Of a DNA stretch of 64,000 bases, positions 43,904 to 53,306 are shown piece by piece. The first letter of the stretch is position 1; each line of letters starts with the position of its first letter. The DNA is from Collimonas sp. PA-H2. GTDB taxonomy: Bacteria > Pseudomonadota > Gammaproteobacteria > Burkholderiales > Burkholderiaceae_D. Position numbers and translations under genes: made by a program. Where the stretch lies: the NCBI RefSeq assembly GCF_002564105.1, contig NZ_PDBX01000001.1, positions 4,216,001 through 4,280,000 of the forward strand, in the 5' to 3' direction. Below the pieces are notes generated by a model. The model was not told the DNA's origin, searched no databases, and worked only from the letters and a program-made list of their open reading frames with translations.

Positions 43904-43950
43904 GGGACAGAGTAGCTCGCCACGCTACGGTGGCTCTTAAACTCTGTCCC
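43904..43950. repeat. 47-bp palindrome with GGGGACAGAGT end
   Basis: gggacagagt (43904-43913) pairs perfectly with actctgtccc (43941-43950); the centre continues with an imperfect gccac-gctac-ggtgg hairpin. It sits between maf and the RsmI-like gene. It shares its GGGG-CAGAGT end, apart from one base, with the palindrome at 3467-3533 and is probably a related element. Confidence 0.72.
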
Positions 43951-43954
43951 GCAA

Positions 43955-44566
43955 TTATTTATATGTAAAAAACGGAAGGGCGGCGCGGCGTAGCATACTG
44001 GTCAGGGCAATCAATGGCAATCCGGTCAGGGCGGTCGGATCGGTGCTCTCGATTTTTTCCAGGATGGCGATGCCCAGGCCTTCATTTTTTGCGCTGCCGG
44101 CGCAATCGTAGGGTTGCTCGATACGCAAGTAGGCATCCAGTTCGGCGTCGGGCAGGTCGCGGAAGGTGACGAAGGTCTGGATGTTTTCGATCTGCGCCGC
44201 TTTTTCCGGCTGTGCTGCGCGGCCATCCCACAGGCACAGGGCGCTATGGAAGATGACGCGGCGGCCGCGCATTTTCTGCAGTTGTTTCAGCGCGTTGCCA
44301 TGATCGCCCGGCTTGCCGATCTGCTCACCGTCCAGGGTGGCGACCTGGTCCGAGCCAATCACCAGTGCGCCGGGCGCCAGCAGCGCCACGGCGCGGGCTT
44401 TTCCCAGCGCCAGGCGCAGAGCCGTGGCTTGCGGGGTTTCGCCGGGAAGGGCGGTTTCATCGATGGCCGGCACCATGACATCGAAGGGGATTTGTAGCCG
44501 GGAAAGCAATTCTTTGCGGTATTTGGAGCTGGAGCCCAGGATCAGGCGCGGCAAGGGTGGTAACAT
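43955..44566 (-). CDS. maf: Maf/YceF nucleotide pyrophosphatase
   Basis: A 203-residue Maf-family protein. It starts LPRLILGSSSKYRKELLSRL, the family P-loop-like motif; VPAIDE follows at ~33-38, with GSDQVATLDGEQIGKPG (~69-85) carrying the catalytic Asp region. Maf proteins hydrolyse non-canonical nucleotides; the YceF type acts on m7GTP. In E. coli yceF is divergent from yceD-rpmF-plsX, and the same arrangement is seen here, favouring YceF. I use ATG 44566; a TTG start 24 codons earlier adds a non-homologous leader. Confidence 0.9.
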   Translation of the reverse strand: MLPPLPRLILGSSSKYRKELLSRLQIPFDVMVPAIDETALPGETPQATALRLALGKARAVALLAPGALVIGSDQVATLDGEQIGKPGDHGNALKQLQKMRGRRVIFHSALCLWDGRAAQPEKAAQIENIQTFVTFRDLPDAELDAYLRIEQPYDCAGSAKNEGLGIAILEKIESTDPTALTGLPLIALTSMLRRAALPFFTYK

Positions 44567-44731
44567 ATTGGGTGCAGTCGTCCGGTGGTCTGTTGTAAAG
44601 AGGCCATGATTTTCGTCATTTGAGCGCAGGTCCGGCAATAAAAGGCGGAAAATACGCTAACACTTTGACGAATAAAGGAAAAGGCTGTTATTATCGCAGG
44701 TTTTCCGGGTTCGGCTGGGTTCAGCGTTATT

Positions 44732-45229
44732 ATGAGTGCTTTTATAATCGACGCCTTTGAGTATTCGCGCCATAAAGAGCGCCGTGAAGGCGAAATCGCC
44801 GTGGCTGACCTTGGTCGCCTGGCGGATGAGTCGGCAGACCGCTCCGGCGCGCTGCACTGGGTCCTGGTAGGCGGTGCTGATTCCTTGGGTCACCCGCAAC
44901 TGACGATGTCGGTCACTGGCGCGATCAAGATCATGTGTCAACGCTGCTTGACGCCATTTGCCTTCGATATCGATGCGGAATCCGTACTGGTGTTGGCAAA
45001 AGACGAAGAAAGCGCCGATGAAATCGATGCGCTGCTTGATAATGACGAGATTGATGTCATTGTCGGCACCAAATCACTGAATATTATTGAATTGATTGAA
45101 GACGAGGCCTTGCTGGCCTTGCCGCTCTCGCCCAAGCATGCGGTCTGTCCGGATCAGTCAGCGCTTGAAGGGCTCAAAGCCAGCAAAAAAGAATCCCCGT
45201 TTGCAATGCTCAAGAGTTTGAAGAATTAA
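44732..45229 (+). CDS. yceD: YceD (DUF177) family protein
   Basis: A 165-residue DUF177 protein. Cys residues in IKIMCQRCLTPFAFDID (~69-85) form the conserved CxxC, a feature of the family, followed by an acidic region (DEESADEIDALLDNDEIDVIVG) and the C-terminal EDEALLALPLSPKHAVCP. It is encoded directly before rpmF as in most bacteria; a role in 23S rRNA or ribosome maturation has been proposed for plant and bacterial homologs. The 188-base gap to rpmF may contain a separate promoter. Confidence 0.9.
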   Translation: MSAFIIDAFEYSRHKERREGEIAVADLGRLADESADRSGALHWVLVGGADSLGHPQLTMSVTGAIKIMCQRCLTPFAFDIDAESVLVLAKDEESADEIDALLDNDEIDVIVGTKSLNIIELIEDEALLALPLSPKHAVCPDQSALEGLKASKKESPFAMLKSLKN

Positions 45230-45417
45230 AACGAATTGCGGTAAATTTGTCGCGCTGATTTTCACAGTCGTAGAGTGTGATTTTGATGATGTGTGACTAA
45301 GGTGTGGCAATAGGTAGTAAAATCCGCGCATTCCATACGCGGCAGGAGTATCCAGCCTTTCCCTGTTCTGAGGGTTGGATATGTTAAACTTTAGATCTTA
45401 AGAAAGCAGGAGTTATC

Positions 45418-45600
45418 ATGGCAGTTCAACAAAATAAGAAGACCCCATCCAAGCGCGGCATGCACCGTGCCCACGATTTTCTGGTTGCGCCTCCGCTGGC
45501 TATCGAGCCAACGACTGGTGAAACACATCTGCGCCACCACATCAGCCCGAACGGCTTTTACCGTGGCCGTAAAGTGTTGAAGACCAAGAACGACGAGTAA
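45418..45600 (+). CDS. rpmF: 50S ribosomal protein L32
   Basis: A 60-residue L32. It begins with the basic [19 protein letters not shown] and contains the family's [20 protein letters not shown] ending. The Cys pairs of the zinc-binding L32 form are absent, as in E. coli-type L32. The caggag ribosome binding site is well placed. A terminator follows after 30 bases. Confidence 0.97.
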   Translation: MAVQQNKKTPSKRGMHRAHDFLVAPPLAIEPTTGETHLRHHISPNGFYRGRKVLKTKNDE

Positions 45601-45629
45601 TCTCTGTTCTTGTGATGCAGGTTGAAGGC

Positions 45630-45662
45630 GGCGCGATGAGTTTTCTCAGTAGCGCCGTTTTT
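45630..45662 (+). terminator. Intrinsic terminator after rpmF
   Basis: ggcgc (45630-45634) pairs with gcgcc (45652-45656) with an inner tgag-tttt-ctca hairpin, then five T after one G. It separates rpmF from plsX, though read-through is likely because the order is conserved. Confidence 0.72.
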
Positions 45663-45760
45663 GTATGCGTAATGTGTACGTAATTAATCCTTGCGTCATT
45701 TTGAATCGCGCTCAATCTGCCTCATAATGACGGGGTTAGAGTAGGCACTGAATCAAAACA

Positions 45761-46873
45761 ATGACAATTAAAATTTCTATTGACTGCATGGGTGGCGATC
45801 ACGGCCCGTCGGTTACCGTACCTGCTGCAGTTTCGTTCGCTAATCGCCAGCCCGAAGCTGAATTGGTGCTGGTTGGGCTCGAAGAGGAAATTCGCGCCCA
45901 GCTGAAGAAGCACAAGGCCAGCGCGCACCCGCGCTTGTCGGTATTGCATGCATCCGAAGTGGTAACGATGGATGACTCGATCGAAACCGCCTTGCGCCGT
46001 AAAAAAGACTCCTCCATGCGCGTTGCCCTGCAACTGGTCAAGGACCAGCAGGTGCAGGCCTGCGTCTCGGCCGGCAACACCGGCGCCCTGATGGCGGTTT
46101 CCCGCTATCTTCTCAAGACCTTGCATGGCGTCGACCGCCCGGCAATCTGCACGCTGCTGCCCAATCAGAAAGACGGTCCGACCTATATGCTCGACCTGGG
46201 CGCGAACGTCGATTGCGAACCTCAGCATCTGCACCAGTTTGCGCTGATGGGCTCGGCCCTGGTTTCGGCCATGGAAGGCAAGCCGCGGCCGACTGTCGGC
46301 TTGCTGAATGTCGGCGAGGAAGATATCAAGGGCAATGAAGTGGTCAAGCAGACCGCCGAACTGCTGCGCGCGGATCATGAAAAAGGCATCCTGAATTTCT
46401 ACGGCAATGTCGAAGGCAACGATATTTTCGAAGGCACCACCGACATCGTCGTCTGCGACGGCTTCGTCGGCAACGTCACGCTCAAGGCCTCGGAAGGCCT
46501 GGGGCGTTTCGTCAAGTCCGTGCTCACCACCGAATTCAAGAGCGGGGCGCTCAACATGCTGGGCGCGGTGATCGCCCGCGGCGCCATCAAGGCCATCTCG
46601 CGCCGCCTCAATCCTTCGCGTTACAACGGCGCCAGCCTGCTCGGCTTGCGCGGGCTGGTTTTCAAGAGTCACGGCGGCGCCGATGCCTATGGCTATGAGT
46701 GGGCCATACAGCGCGCATTCGACGCAGCCAAATATGATGTATTGTCTCGTATTGCGACTACGATTGCGGAGCTGATGCCGCAAGCCGCAGCTGTACCTGC
46801 AGTCAATACCGGCGCGGGTGAGGTTTCCGGTGAAATCGTCAATACTGAATCAACCCAACAAAAGACAGCATGA
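45761..46873 (+). CDS. plsX: Phosphate acyltransferase PlsX
   Basis: A 370-residue PlsX, which converts acyl-ACP to acyl-phosphate for the PlsY step of phospholipid synthesis. Motifs: [20 protein letters not shown] (~7-26), [21 protein letters not shown] (~97-117), [20 protein letters not shown] (~145-164) and [22 protein letters not shown] (~228-249). The C-terminal ~30 residues are a variable tail. It overlaps fabH by four bases (ATGA), so the two are translationally coupled. Confidence 0.96.
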   Translation: MTIKISIDCMGGDHGPSVTVPAAVSFANRQPEAELVLVGLEEEIRAQLKKHKASAHPRLSVLHASEVVTMDDSIETALRRKKDSSMRVALQLVKDQQVQACVSAGNTGALMAVSRYLLKTLHGVDRPAICTLLPNQKDGPTYMLDLGANVDCEPQHLHQFALMGSALVSAMEGKPRPTVGLLNVGEEDIKGNEVVKQTAELLRADHEKGILNFYGNVEGNDIFEGTTDIVVCDGFVGNVTLKASEGLGRFVKSVLTTEFKSGALNMLGAVIARGAIKAISRRLNPSRYNGASLLGLRGLVFKSHGGADAYGYEWAIQRAFDAAKYDVLSRIATTIAELMPQAAAVPAVNTGAGEVSGEIVNTESTQQKTA

Positions 46874-47856
46874 CTACATATAGCAAAATTGTCGGCACCG
46901 GCAGCTATTTGCCTCCGAAGCGGGTAAGCAATCAGGAACTCACGGCGCAGTTGGCCGAGAAGGGGATTGAAACATCCCACGAATGGATTTTTTCGCGCAG
47001 CGGCATCGCCGCGCGCCACTATGCCGAAGCCGATGTGCAATCGAGCGACCTGGCGGTAGCGGCTGCCAAGCAGGCGCTGGAGATGGCGCACATGCAGGCT
47101 GAGGACATCGACCTGATCATCGTCGCCACTTCGACCCCGGATTATTTCGGCGGCTTTCCCAGCACTGCCTGCGTGGTCCAGCAAAAGCTCGGCATCACCA
47201 GCGGCGGCGCGGCGTTTGACGTGCAGGCGGTATGCAGTGGTTTCGTCTATGCGGTGTCGATTGCCGACGCCTTCATCAAGTCCGGTGCGCACAAGAATGT
47301 GCTGGTGATCGGCACCGAAGTGTTTTCGCGCATCCTGAATTTTGAAGATCGCACTACTTGTGTGTTGTTCGGCGACGGCGCCGGCGCCGTGGTCATGACC
47401 GGTTCCGCCGAGCCCGGCATCCTGGCCACCAAGCTGCATGCCGACGGCCGCTATAAAGATATCCTGTGCGTGCCGGGCAAGGTCAGTTCCGGCGTGGTCG
47501 AGGGTAGCGCATTCCTGTACATGGATGGCCAGGCGGTGTTCAAGCTGGCAGTCTCGGTGCTGGAAAAGGTCGCCAACGAAGCTTTGCTGATGGCTGGCAT
47601 GGAAGCGTCCGAAATCGACTGGCTGATCCCGCACCAGGCCAATATCCGCATCATGCAAAGCACCGCCCGCAAGCTGGGCCTGGATAACGAACGTATGGTG
47701 GTGACGGTAGACCAGCATGGCAATACCTCGGCCGCATCGATTCCGCTGGCGCTGGACAAGGCAGTGCGCGACGGTCGCGTCAAGCCTGGCCAGAACGTCA
47801 TGATGGAAGGGGTCGGCGGCGGCTTTACCTGGGGCGCAATTTTAGCGCGCATGTAA
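46870..47856 (+). CDS. fabH: Beta-ketoacyl-ACP synthase III
   Basis: A 328-residue FabH, which condenses acetyl-CoA with malonyl-ACP to start fatty acid synthesis. The catalytic Cys is ~122 ([18 protein letters not shown]), His in [12 protein letters not shown] (~255) and Asn in [13 protein letters not shown] (~285). Length is typical. It begins inside the plsX stop codon. A perfect hairpin follows before fabD. Confidence 0.97.
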   Translation: MTTYSKIVGTGSYLPPKRVSNQELTAQLAEKGIETSHEWIFSRSGIAARHYAEADVQSSDLAVAAAKQALEMAHMQAEDIDLIIVATSTPDYFGGFPSTACVVQQKLGITSGGAAFDVQAVCSGFVYAVSIADAFIKSGAHKNVLVIGTEVFSRILNFEDRTTCVLFGDGAGAVVMTGSAEPGILATKLHADGRYKDILCVPGKVSSGVVEGSAFLYMDGQAVFKLAVSVLEKVANEALLMAGMEASEIDWLIPHQANIRIMQSTARKLGLDNERMVVTVDQHGNTSAASIPLALDKAVRDGRVKPGQNVMMEGVGGGFTWGAILARM

Positions 47857-47884
47857 AGACGCATTGAGCGCTTTAAGGTGCAAT

Positions 47885-47905
47885 CTGGCAGCAGATTGCT
47901 GCCAG
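47885..47905 (+). repeat. Perfect 9-bp hairpin between fabH and fabD
   Basis: ctggcagca (47885-47893) with tgctgccag (47897-47905), three-base loop. No T tract follows, so it is not a simple terminator; it may be an mRNA stability or processing element within the operon. Confidence 0.5.
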
Positions 47906-47959
47906 CGCGCTGCGCTACGCCGGCGCGTGTTTGATAAATTTGATATCTACAGGTAAGGC

Positions 47960-48892
47960 ATGAATAAATTCGCATTTGTTTTCCCGGGCCAGGGTTCGCA
48001 GGCCGTTGGCATGTTGAACGGTTTTGCCGATAACCCGGTAGTGAAAGACACGGTGGCGGAAGCTTCCGAAGCGCTGCAGTTCGATCTTGGCAAGTTGATC
48101 GCCGAGGGGCCGAAGGAAGAGCTGGACCTGACCACCAATACCCAGCCGGTCATGTTGACGGCGGCGGTGGCTTGCTATCGCGCCTGGCTGGCGGCTGGCG
48201 GCAAAGCACCGTCGCTGGTGGCTGGCCACAGCCTGGGCGAGTACTCGGCGCTGGTGGCTGCCGGCGTGATTGCGTTCAAGGATGCCGTGCCGCTGGTGCG
48301 TTTCCGCGCGCAAGCCATGCAGCAGGCGGTGCCGGTCGGGCAGGGCGGCATGGCCGTCATTTTAGGCTTGGCTGACGAGGACGTGCGTGCGGTCTGCCTG
48401 GCCGCGGCGCAGGGCGAAGTGGTCGAGGCGGTGAATTTCAATGCGCCGGCGCAGGTGGTGATTGCCGGCCATAAGGGTGCAATCGAGCGCGCCTGTGTGA
48501 TTGCGAAAGAAAAAGGTGCAAAACGCGCCTTGCCATTGCCGGTTTCGGCCCCATTTCATTCCTCGCTGTTGAAGCCGGCCTCGGATCGTTTGCGTGAATA
48601 CATGCAGGATCTGGCTTTCTCAGCGCCGCAGATCGCCTTGATCAACAATGTCGATGTCGCCATCGTCAGCGATCCGCAAGCCATCAAGGACGCGCTGGTG
48701 CGCCAGGCCGCAAGCCCGGTGCGCTGGGTGGAAACGGTGCAGAAGATTGCTGCCGAAGGCGTCACGCATGTGGTTGAATGCGGTCCGGGCAAGGTTCTTG
48801 CTGGCTTGACCAAGCGTATTAATGATAGCTTGATCGGCGATGTCATCGTCGACCAGGCGTCGCTGGATAAAATGTTGGAGACATTCAAGTGA
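47960..48892 (+). CDS. fabD: Malonyl-CoA:ACP transacylase
   Basis: A 310-residue FabD, which loads malonate from CoA onto ACP. FVFPGQGSQAVGML is the start motif; the active Ser is ~91 in GHSLGEYSALVAAG, Arg is in VRFRAQAM (~115-122), and His is in VSAPFHSSLLKPA (~200). The ribosome binding site aggtaagg precedes the ATG. The gene overlaps fabG by four bases. Confidence 0.97.
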   Translation: MNKFAFVFPGQGSQAVGMLNGFADNPVVKDTVAEASEALQFDLGKLIAEGPKEELDLTTNTQPVMLTAAVACYRAWLAAGGKAPSLVAGHSLGEYSALVAAGVIAFKDAVPLVRFRAQAMQQAVPVGQGGMAVILGLADEDVRAVCLAAAQGEVVEAVNFNAPAQVVIAGHKGAIERACVIAKEKGAKRALPLPVSAPFHSSLLKPASDRLREYMQDLAFSAPQIALINNVDVAIVSDPQAIKDALVRQAASPVRWVETVQKIAAEGVTHVVECGPGKVLAGLTKRINDSLIGDVIVDQASLDKMLETFK

Positions 48893-49659
48893 CTTTACAG
48901 ACTGCAGATGTACAAGACCTGGCCGGCCAGGTCGCTCTGGTGACCGGCGCTTCGCGCGGTATCGGCCGCGCCATCGCGCTCGAACTGCTCAAGCGCGGCG
49001 CCAAGGTGATCGGCACCGCGACTTCGGAAGCCGGCGCTGCCGCCATCACCGAATACATGCAGGCTGCGCATGCCGGCAACGGCCGCGGCATCATGCTCAA
49101 CGTTAACGATGTCGCAGGCTGTGCCGCCGCTGTAGAGTTGACGCAAAAGGAATTCGGCGGCTTGTCGATCCTTGTCAATAATGCAGGTATTACCCAGGAT
49201 CAACTGGCAATGCGCATGAAGGACGAGGAATGGGATGCCGTGATCGCCACCAACCTGACCGCGGTCGGGCGTTTGTCGCGCGCCGTCTTGCGTGGCATGA
49301 TAAAGGCCAAGCACGGCCGCATCATCAATATCACTTCGGTGGTCGGCTCGGCCGGCAATCCGGGCCAGATGAACTATGCCGCAGCCAAGGCTGGCGTCGC
49401 CGGCATGAGCCGCGCGCTGGCGCGCGAGATCGGCAGCCGCAATATCACGGTCAATTGCGTCGCTCCGGGTTTTATCGATACCGACATGACCAAGGAGCTG
49501 GGCGAGCAGCAAACCGCCGCCTTGCTGCAGCAGATTCCGCTGGGACGCCTGGGCGCCGCAGAGGATATCGCCGCGGCTGTGGCTTTCCTGGCATCGTCGC
49601 AAGCCGGCTACATCACGGGCACTACCTTGCACGTGAATGGCGGCATGTATATGGGCTAA
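48889..49659 (+). CDS. fabG: 3-oxoacyl-ACP reductase
   Basis: A 256-residue short-chain dehydrogenase that reduces 3-oxoacyl-ACP with NADPH. Cofactor motif VTGASRGIGRAIALELLKRG (~18-37), NNAGIT (~94-99) and the YAAAK catalytic pair (Tyr-x3-Lys, ~163-167). The start is GTG at 48889, overlapping the fabD stop (GTGA). The N-terminal extension of ~10 residues before the Rossmann fold is a little longer than in E. coli FabG (244 residues). Confidence 0.96.
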   Translation: MTLQTADVQDLAGQVALVTGASRGIGRAIALELLKRGAKVIGTATSEAGAAAITEYMQAAHAGNGRGIMLNVNDVAGCAAAVELTQKEFGGLSILVNNAGITQDQLAMRMKDEEWDAVIATNLTAVGRLSRAVLRGMIKAKHGRIINITSVVGSAGNPGQMNYAAAKAGVAGMSRALAREIGSRNITVNCVAPGFIDTDMTKELGEQQTAALLQQIPLGRLGAAEDIAAAVAFLASSQAGYITGTTLHVNGGMYMG

Positions 49660-49849
49660 ATTGGGCTTTTGCCTAGTATCCTTGGCCAAGTCGAAGTAAG
49701 GTCTGGTCCGGGGTTGGAAGTAAGTAGTGCCTATTTAGAAGCTTTTGACATAGTTTTGCTAAATATTAAAGACTAATGTCGAAAGTAAATTTTCAATGCG
49801 CAAACCTGCTAAAATGCGCGCACTTTCTGTAACCTAATGGAGGCATCAC

Positions 49850-50092
49850 ATGTCCGATATCGAACAACGCGTTAAAAAAATCGTCGCTGAGCAACTGGGC
49901 GTCGCAGAAGCAGACATCAAGATCGAATCGTCGTTTGTCAACGATCTGGGTGCTGATTCGCTCGACACCGTTGAACTGGTGATGGCACTGGAAGATGAGT
50001 TCGAAATGGAAATCCCTGACGAACAAGCTGAAAAGATCACTACAGTGCAACAGGCAATTGATTACGCTAAGGCCCACGTCAAGGCAGCCTAA
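49850..50092 (+). CDS. acpP: Acyl carrier protein
   Basis: An 80-residue acidic ACP. The phosphopantetheine attachment Ser is ~37 in [19 protein letters not shown]. Highly similar in layout to E. coli AcpP (78 residues). A 190-base gap upstream with an A/T-rich stretch, a TTGACA at 49745-49750 and a taaaat (~49809-49814) suggests a dedicated promoter, as expected for such an abundant protein, though no well-spaced pair is visible. The ribosome binding site is tggagg. Confidence 0.98.
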   Translation: MSDIEQRVKKIVAEQLGVAEADIKIESSFVNDLGADSLDTVELVMALEDEFEMEIPDEQAEKITTVQQAIDYAKAHVKAA

Positions 50093-50122
50093 GCACGCTT
50101 TGAATGTATCCAGGAGAACCGC

Positions 50123-51364
50123 TTGAGCCGCACACGTGAACGTCGCGTTGTTATAACCGGTCTGGGTTGCATTTCACCGGTCGGCAATACTATTGCCGAT
50201 GCGTGGAGTGCGATAATCTCAGGCAAATCGGGTATCGCAGCCATCACCAAGTTTGACGCCACTGCCTTTTCCACGCGCTTTGCGGGGGAGGTCAAGGGCT
50301 TCAATATCGAAGATTACATTCCGGCCAAAGAAGCACGGCATATGGATACTTTTATCCACTATGGCATGGCGGCGGGAATGCAGGCGATGCAAGACAGTGG
50401 CCTGGAAGTAACTGAAGCTAATGCTGAGCGGATAGGCGTCATTATCGGCTCCGGCATTGGTGGCCTGCCCTTGATCGAAGCAACACACGCCGAGCTGACT
50501 AACCGCGGCCCGCGCCGCATCAGTCCGTTCTTCATCCCGGCATCGATCATCAACATGATTTCCGGCAACCTGTCGATCAAATACGGTCTGAAAGGACCGA
50601 ATCTGGCGATAGTCACTGCCTGTACCACCGGCCTGCATAGTATCGGCGTAGCCGGCCGCATGATTCAGTACGGCGATGCCGACGTGATGATTGCCGGCGG
50701 CGCGGAAGCCAGCGTATCGCCGCTGGGCATCGGCGGCTTTACCTCGCCGCGTGCTTTGTCGGCGCGCAATGACGATCCCGCTACCGCTTCCCGTCCTTGG
50801 GACAAGGATCGCGACGGTTTCGTATTGGGTGAGGGCGCCGGCGTGCTGGTGCTCGAAGAATACGAACACGCCAAGGCGCGCGGCGCCAAGATCTACGCGG
50901 AACTGCTCGGCTTCGGCATGAGCGGCGACGCCTACCACATGACGGCGCCAAGCCTGGACGGCCCACGCCGTTGCGTCGGCAATGCCTTGCGCGACGCCGG
51001 GGTGAATGCCGACCAGGTACAGTACCTGAATGCGCACGGCACCTCGACGCAGATCGGCGACAAGAATGAAAACGACGCCATCAAGGCGGCTTTCGGCGAC
51101 CACGCTTACAAACTGGTGGTGAATTCCACCAAGTCGATGACCGGGCATTTGCTGGGCGGCGCCGGTGGCCTGGAATCGGTGTTCACTGTGCTGGCCTTGC
51201 ATAACCAGATCTCACCGCCGACCACCAATATCTTCAATCAGGATCCTGAATGCGATCTTGACTACTGCGCCAATACCGCACGTGACATGAAGATCGACAT
51301 CGCTGTCAAGAACTCATTCGGCTTTGGCGGCACGAATGGCACCTTGGTTTTTGGCAAAATCTAA
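50123..51364 (+). CDS. fabF: Beta-ketoacyl-ACP synthase II
   Basis: A 413-residue FabF, which elongates fatty acids. The catalytic Cys is ~167 ([13 protein letters not shown]), first His in [15 protein letters not shown], and second His in [15 protein letters not shown]. The N-terminal [16 protein letters not shown] is standard. The start is TTG at 50123, with a good caggag site eight bases upstream and no ATG nearby in frame. It follows acpP by 30 bases. Confidence 0.97.
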   Translation: MSRTRERRVVITGLGCISPVGNTIADAWSAIISGKSGIAAITKFDATAFSTRFAGEVKGFNIEDYIPAKEARHMDTFIHYGMAAGMQAMQDSGLEVTEANAERIGVIIGSGIGGLPLIEATHAELTNRGPRRISPFFIPASIINMISGNLSIKYGLKGPNLAIVTACTTGLHSIGVAGRMIQYGDADVMIAGGAEASVSPLGIGGFTSPRALSARNDDPATASRPWDKDRDGFVLGEGAGVLVLEEYEHAKARGAKIYAELLGFGMSGDAYHMTAPSLDGPRRCVGNALRDAGVNADQVQYLNAHGTSTQIGDKNENDAIKAAFGDHAYKLVVNSTKSMTGHLLGGAGGLESVFTVLALHNQISPPTTNIFNQDPECDLDYCANTARDMKIDIAVKNSFGFGGTNGTLVFGKI

Positions 51365-51380
51365 GTTTTTGCAAAACCAC

Positions 51381-51412
51381 TTTGAACCGGTTTCCCTGGC
51401 GACCGGTTCAAA
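51381..51412 (+). terminator. Hairpin after fabF
   Basis: tttgaaccggt (51381-51391) pairs perfectly with accggttcaaa (51402-51412) with a ten-base loop. It is only weakly followed by T, so termination efficiency is uncertain, but its place directly after fabF suits a terminator. Confidence 0.6.
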
Positions 51413-51433
51413 ATTCGCTTCAGGCTAGGCATC

Positions 51434-51937
51434 ATGTCAATCGCCTTCAGCACCGTTATCAAACCGTCCAGGTTGCTGCTGACCCTGGTGGCGACTGAAT
51501 GCGCGCTGGCCGGGCTGGTTGGCGTTCTTATCGCCAGCGGCGCTGTTGGCAATTTGCTATTGCCGGTACGTGCCGCTCTGGCCACACTATGCGTGTCGGC
51601 AGCTGCGTACGGCATGCTGCGCTACTATCGAGGGCGCTGCGCGATTCAACTCGATATCGCCGCAAACGGCCAGATCAGAATGGCTTATATTGCTGCCAGC
51701 AATATAAGCCGGATCTCAAATCCGGCGCCGGTGCAGCTGCTTGAAAGCACTACCATCTGGTCACATTTACTGTTGCTGCGCCTCCGATTGGCTAGCGGCT
51801 CGGTCCGAACAATCGCTATACTGCCTGATTGTGTTTCTAACGATACTTTTAGAGTTTTGTCCGTGGCTTGCCGCTGGATTGCCGCACACCGCGGCGGCAC
51901 GCACAAAACCGGGGTCGCCGGCTTGGCTAATGAATGA
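51434..51937 (+). CDS. Small inner membrane protein upstream of rpoE
   Basis: A 167-residue protein not firmly recognised. Two hydrophobic segments at ~13-35 and ~43-62 are followed by a soluble part of ~100 residues with a beta-rich look (CAIQLDIAANGQIRMAYIAAS ... LRLRLASGSVRTIAILPD). This architecture is that of YgfX (DUF1434)-like proteins, which have two N-terminal helices and a small cytoplasmic domain, but similarity by eye is only structural. It lies between fabF and rpoE, a position where a similar unknown protein is found in related bacteria. Possibly part of the rpoE operon. Confidence 0.6.
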   Translation: MSIAFSTVIKPSRLLLTLVATECALAGLVGVLIASGAVGNLLLPVRAALATLCVSAAAYGMLRYYRGRCAIQLDIAANGQIRMAYIAASNISRISNPAPVQLLESTTIWSHLLLLRLRLASGSVRTIAILPDCVSNDTFRVLSVACRWIAAHRGGTHKTGVAGLANE

Positions 51938-52018
51938 GCTTTTCATTGAACTTATGTTATTGCTTACTATCTATGTCCGGTCCCGTATGCACGTCGCAAC
52001 AAAACAAGGGAATGGGGT

Positions 52019-52621
52019 TTGACGACAGAACGCGAAATTGATCAACTGCTTGTCGAGCGCGTACAGCGCGGCGATAAGAAGGCGTTCGAGCTGCTGGTTC
52101 TCAAATACCAGCGAAAGCTAATGCGTCTTGTTTCGCGCCTGGTGCGCGATCAGGCAGAAGCCGAGGATGTTGTGCAGGAAGCCTTTATCAAGGCTTACCG
52201 GGCGCTGCCTCAGTTCCGGGGCGACTCGGCCTTTTACACTTGGCTGTATCGCATTGGTATTAATACTGCCAAGAATTATTTGGTGACCCAGGGGCGCAGG
52301 GCGCCGACCTCAACCGAGTCAAATTCAGAAGAAGCAGAAACTTTTGACGACGGCGAGCAACTAAGGGATATAAACACTCCTGAATCTTTGCTAGCCACCA
52401 AGCAGATAGCACAGACCGTGAATACTGCAATGGAGGCTTTGCCGGCAGAGCTGCGCACGGCAATCACCTTGCGCGAGATCGAGGGTTTGAGTTATGACGA
52501 AATTGCTGAGGCAATGGGGTGTCCCATAGGTACAGTACGCAGTCGAATATTTAGGGCACGGGAAGCTATCGCAGATAAGTTGAGGCCATTGCTGGGTACG
52601 GCCATCGACAAACGTTGGTAA
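52019..52621 (+). CDS. rpoE: RNA polymerase sigma factor RpoE (sigma-24, AlgU type)
   Basis: A 200-residue ECF sigma factor. Region 2 contains LLVLKYQRKLMRLVSRLVRDQAEAEDVVQEAFIKAYRAL and the -10 contact FRGDSAFYTWLYRIGINTAKN; region 4 ends with LREIEGLSYDEIAEAMGCPIGTVRSRIFRAREAI, the -35 contact helix-turn-helix. It responds to envelope stress when RseA is cleaved. The start is TTG at 52019; the nearest upstream ATG is out of frame. A purine-rich aaggg...atgggg lies just upstream. Followed by rseA, rseB and the mucD-type protease, the usual AlgU order. Confidence 0.94.
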   Translation: MTTEREIDQLLVERVQRGDKKAFELLVLKYQRKLMRLVSRLVRDQAEAEDVVQEAFIKAYRALPQFRGDSAFYTWLYRIGINTAKNYLVTQGRRAPTSTESNSEEAETFDDGEQLRDINTPESLLATKQIAQTVNTAMEALPAELRTAITLREIEGLSYDEIAEAMGCPIGTVRSRIFRAREAIADKLRPLLGTAIDKRW

Positions 52622-52675
52622 AAAAGATAGTGGTTTTTCGGGAACGAAGGGGTTGGCCAGGTTTTAAGGTGACTT

Positions 52676-53305
52676 ATGAATACCAAAGATATGACCCAAG
52701 AGCAGATTTCTGCCTTGGCTGATGGGGAGTTATCCAGCGCCTATATTGACATGGCGCTGGCGGCCTTGCGCCAGGCCGACGGCCGCGATGCGTGGGATGT
52801 CTATCACCAGATAGGCGATATCCTGCGTTCCGACGATATGGCGCTGACCATGAGTTCGGATTTTTCGGCGCGCATGTCGGCGCGGCTCGATGCCGAGCCA
52901 ACGATCATTGCAGCGCCGTTGGCCGTCACCGTGCAGCCATCTGAACAGATCGCTGTCGGTGGCGGCCAGCCTGTGCATATCGCTGTCGCAGGCGGCAGGC
53001 GCAGCATCAAGCGCTTTGCCCTGCCAGGCATGGCGGCGGCAGCAGTGGCGGCGGCGGCATTCATCATTTCGCCGCAGCTGGCGATCGTCAGCGCCCCGGC
53101 GCCTGCTCCTGCTGCGGTGGCAACTTCGCAACTGGCCCTGGCGTCCAATGCTGGCGACGTTCGCGTCATGACGCATGCCGGAGAAGTATTGCGTGATTCG
53201 CGGATGGATGAATATCTGTCGGCGCATCAGCGTTTCTCTCCTTCCCTTTACAGCGCTGCGCAGTACGCACGGCCAGCCAAATTTGCACCTGATGCTGATA
53301 ACTAA
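52676..53305 (+). CDS. rseA: Sigma-E factor negative regulatory protein RseA (MucA type)
   Basis: A 209-residue anti-sigma factor. The N-terminal EQISALADGELSSAYIDMALAALR and WDVYHQIGDILRSDDM (~8-57) form the sigma-binding RseA/MucA domain. A hydrophobic span (~117-137, ALPGMAAAAVAAAAFIISPQL) is the membrane helix, after which a short Ala/Pro-rich periplasmic part follows. It holds sigma-E at the membrane until proteolysis. The C-terminal periplasmic part is short compared with E. coli RseA but ends with a MucA-like YLSAHQRFSPSLYSAAQYAR block. Confidence 0.9.
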   Translation: MNTKDMTQEQISALADGELSSAYIDMALAALRQADGRDAWDVYHQIGDILRSDDMALTMSSDFSARMSARLDAEPTIIAAPLAVTVQPSEQIAVGGGQPVHIAVAGGRRSIKRFALPGMAAAAVAAAAFIISPQLAIVSAPAPAPAAVATSQLALASNAGDVRVMTHAGEVLRDSRMDEYLSAHQRFSPSLYSAAQYARPAKFAPDADN

Positions 53306-53306
53306 T

